16,221 bases of DNA, from positions 1 through 16,221 of the forward strand of contig JAFABV010000059.1 of the NCBI GenBank assembly GCA_023425865.1, written 5' to 3'. Of this stretch, positions 15,372-16,221 are shown in pieces. Every line of letters starts with the position of its first letter. Within the stretch, counting starts at the first letter, position 1. Source of the DNA: Bacteroidota bacterium (GTDB lineage: Bacteria; Bacteroidota; Bacteroidia; Bacteroidales; Bacteroidaceae). The notes beneath the pieces are model-generated. The model worked only from the letters and a program-made list of their open reading frames with translations. It made no database searches and was not told where the DNA came from. The translations under genes and the position numbers were made by a program.

Positions 15372-15881
15372 TTGCGAAGTATGTCCGTGGATGAACGTCG
15401 TATGTCTCAATGTCGCTTTATGAGCAAAGATGTACAGATTCTAATTTGTACGGATGCTGCTGGCGAAGGAATAAACCTTCAATTCTGCCGTTTGCTTATA
15501 AACTGGGATATACCATGGAATCCAAACCGTCTTGAACAACGTATGGGACGAATACACAGATATGGTCAGAAGTCTGATGTATTAGTCTTTAACATGGTTG
15601 CAAGCAACACGCGTGAAGGCCAGGTCCTTAAAAAACTTCTCACGAAGTTAGACATCATCCGAGAACAACTGGGTGATGACCGCATATATGATGTTATTCA
15701 AGATGTGCTGAAAGGAGTTTCCCTTGACAGTATCATATCTTCCGTGCTTAATGGACAGGAAAGTGATCTTGACCTTTTCATCGACAAAGATGCAAAAGAC
15801 CTTGGAGACTTGTTTTCTCAATCTATCAAAAACTATTGCTGTCCGATAAAACCAAAAGCTCGACAGTATGAGGGCAATTAA
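15372..15881 (+). pseudogene. SNF2-type helicase, C-terminal lobe fragment
   Basis: The frame holds motif V (TDAAGEGINLQ), then INWDIPWNPNRLEQRMGRIHRYGQ, which contains motif VI of SNF2/RapA-like ATPases, followed by VASNTREGQVLKKLLTKLD and DDRIYDVIQDVL. Walker A, DEAD/H and motifs Ia-IV are all absent. Upstream the frame is closed by TGA at 15336-15338 and has no fitting sequence, so the gene's 5' part is gone. It ends YCCPIKPKARQYEGN at TAA 15879-15881, shortly before an IS4 element, and is probably cut there too. The TTG at 15372 is unlikely to be a real start. Similar proteins occur in phage-defence loci such as DISARM, but this piece is too short to assign. It cannot act as a helicase. 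Confidence 0.8.
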
Positions 15882-15913
15882 ATAATATTGACACGTTTGC
15901 CACAGTAAAAAAA

Positions 15914-15933
15914 GGGAAGTCCGCTGACTTCCC
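15914..15933 (-). terminator. Terminator-like hairpin at the left end of the IS4 element
   Basis: GGGAAGTC (15914-15921) and GACTTCCC (15926-15933) pair perfectly around CGCT. Read on the minus strand the stem is followed by a run of seven T (plus-strand A at 15907-15913), a textbook intrinsic terminator for transcription leaving the element. It precedes the transposase promoter box. Confidence 0.65.
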
Positions 15934-15944
15934 CAAAGAGTTTG

Positions 15945-15952
15945 TACTTTTG
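15945..15952 (+). promoter_or_regulatory. Possible -7 box of the IS4 transposase
   Basis: TACTTTTG fits TAnnTTTG exactly. The region about 20 bp upstream is the hairpin and has no TTTG. The box is only 17 bp from ATG 15969, which favours ATG 15981 as the start. Confidence 0.4.
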
Positions 15953-15968
15953 CGTTGCTAAAACAAAA

Positions 15969-16221
15969 ATGTATAAACTCATGGGCAAAGTTACTACAAA
16001 TTCAGGAATTCCAGTGTTCGGGGAGATCGTAAAGTTGATAGACAAGCAAGAAGTAGGCAAGGTAGCCGAAAAGCTCAAGGCCAACAGATACACCAAGCGG
16101 CTTGACGCTTACCAGCACCTCATCATCATGCTGTATGCCGTTCTGGGACAGTTCAACAGCCTGAGAGACATAGAGCTTGGGTTCTACTCGTCTGCTCAAT
16201 GCCTGAACCATTTTGGTCTTG
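15969..16221 (+). CDS. IS4-family transposase, N-terminal part
   Basis: The frame from ATG 15969 (or, better spaced from the promoter box, ATG 15981) reads MGKVTTNSGIPVFGEIVKLI, then RYTKRLDAYQHLIIMLYAVL and FNSLRDIELGF. This is the DUF4372-type N-terminal domain common in IS4-family transposases of Bacteroidales (YTKR...hL..ML..QL....SLRDI). The DDE domain is beyond the window end, so completeness is unknown. Confidence 0.85.
   Translation, partial: MYKLMGKVTTNSGIPVFGEIVKLIDKQEVGKVAEKLKANRYTKRLDAYQHLIIMLYAVLGQFNSLRDIELGFYSSAQCLNHFGL

Larger units (their letters stand above)
15885..16221 (+). mobile_element. IS4-family insertion sequence, left part (runs off the window)
   Basis: A transposase start, an upstream promoter box and a hairpin follow the broken helicase. 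The left boundary lies somewhere in about 15860-15900; 15885 is a guess, because the right end needed to match the terminal repeats is outside the window. Confidence 0.6.

Noticed and set aside
1..16221. CRISPR array, tRNA, rRNA or integron features
   Set aside because: I saw no regularly spaced repeats, tRNA-like cloverleaf or rRNA sequence in any gap.

Overview
The window looks like a piece of a Bacteroidales chromosome (Prevotella/Bacteroides type). This rests on promoter boxes of the TTTG / TAnnTTTG kind (for example TTTG at 240-243 with TAACTTTA at 263-270), lipoproteins with a 'SCSDD' start, and IS1380-, IS256- and IS4-type elements typical of that order. The genus is inferred. It is an accessory region: a defence operon among insertion sequences and broken genes.

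Layout, left to right. (1) 1-168: the end of a transposase gene. (2) 170-1636: a complete IS1380-family element with perfect 18-bp ends and a TTGAA target duplication that contains the neighbouring gene's stop codon. Its transposase has an in-frame TGA near the N-terminus. (3) 1637-1814: hairpins, the strongest lying 5 bp past druE. (4) 1815-11124, minus strand: a complete two-gene Druantia type III anti-phage system, druH (1076 aa) then druE (2030 aa), overlapping by 14 bp. (5) 11148-11557, minus strand: the 3' remnant of a HEPN-like gene immediately upstream of druH, cut at an IS256-like terminal repeat. (6) 11841-12842, plus strand: two exported-protein genes, each broken by a one-base deletion, then a strong terminator. 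(7) 12939-13320: a 5' remnant of an IS256-family element, also frameshifted. (8) 13318-15160, minus strand: an operon of a DUF2130 nuclease-like protein, a macro-like (A1S_2505-type) protein, and a third gene that starts on an ATGA overlap and is cut after about 16 codons by the IS256 remnant. (9) 15372-15881, plus strand: a fragment of an SNF2-type helicase carrying only motifs V and VI. (10) From about 15885 to the end: the start of an IS4-family (DUF4372-type) element.

How it fits together: druHE is intact over 9.3 kb, while nearly everything around it is truncated or frameshifted, which suggests the defence pair is retained while its surroundings decay. The operon's original 5' end is lost. 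A TAATTTTG box just outside the HEPN break could now drive it. The DUF2130/macro-like/unknown operon and the helicase fragment may be remains of further defence modules.
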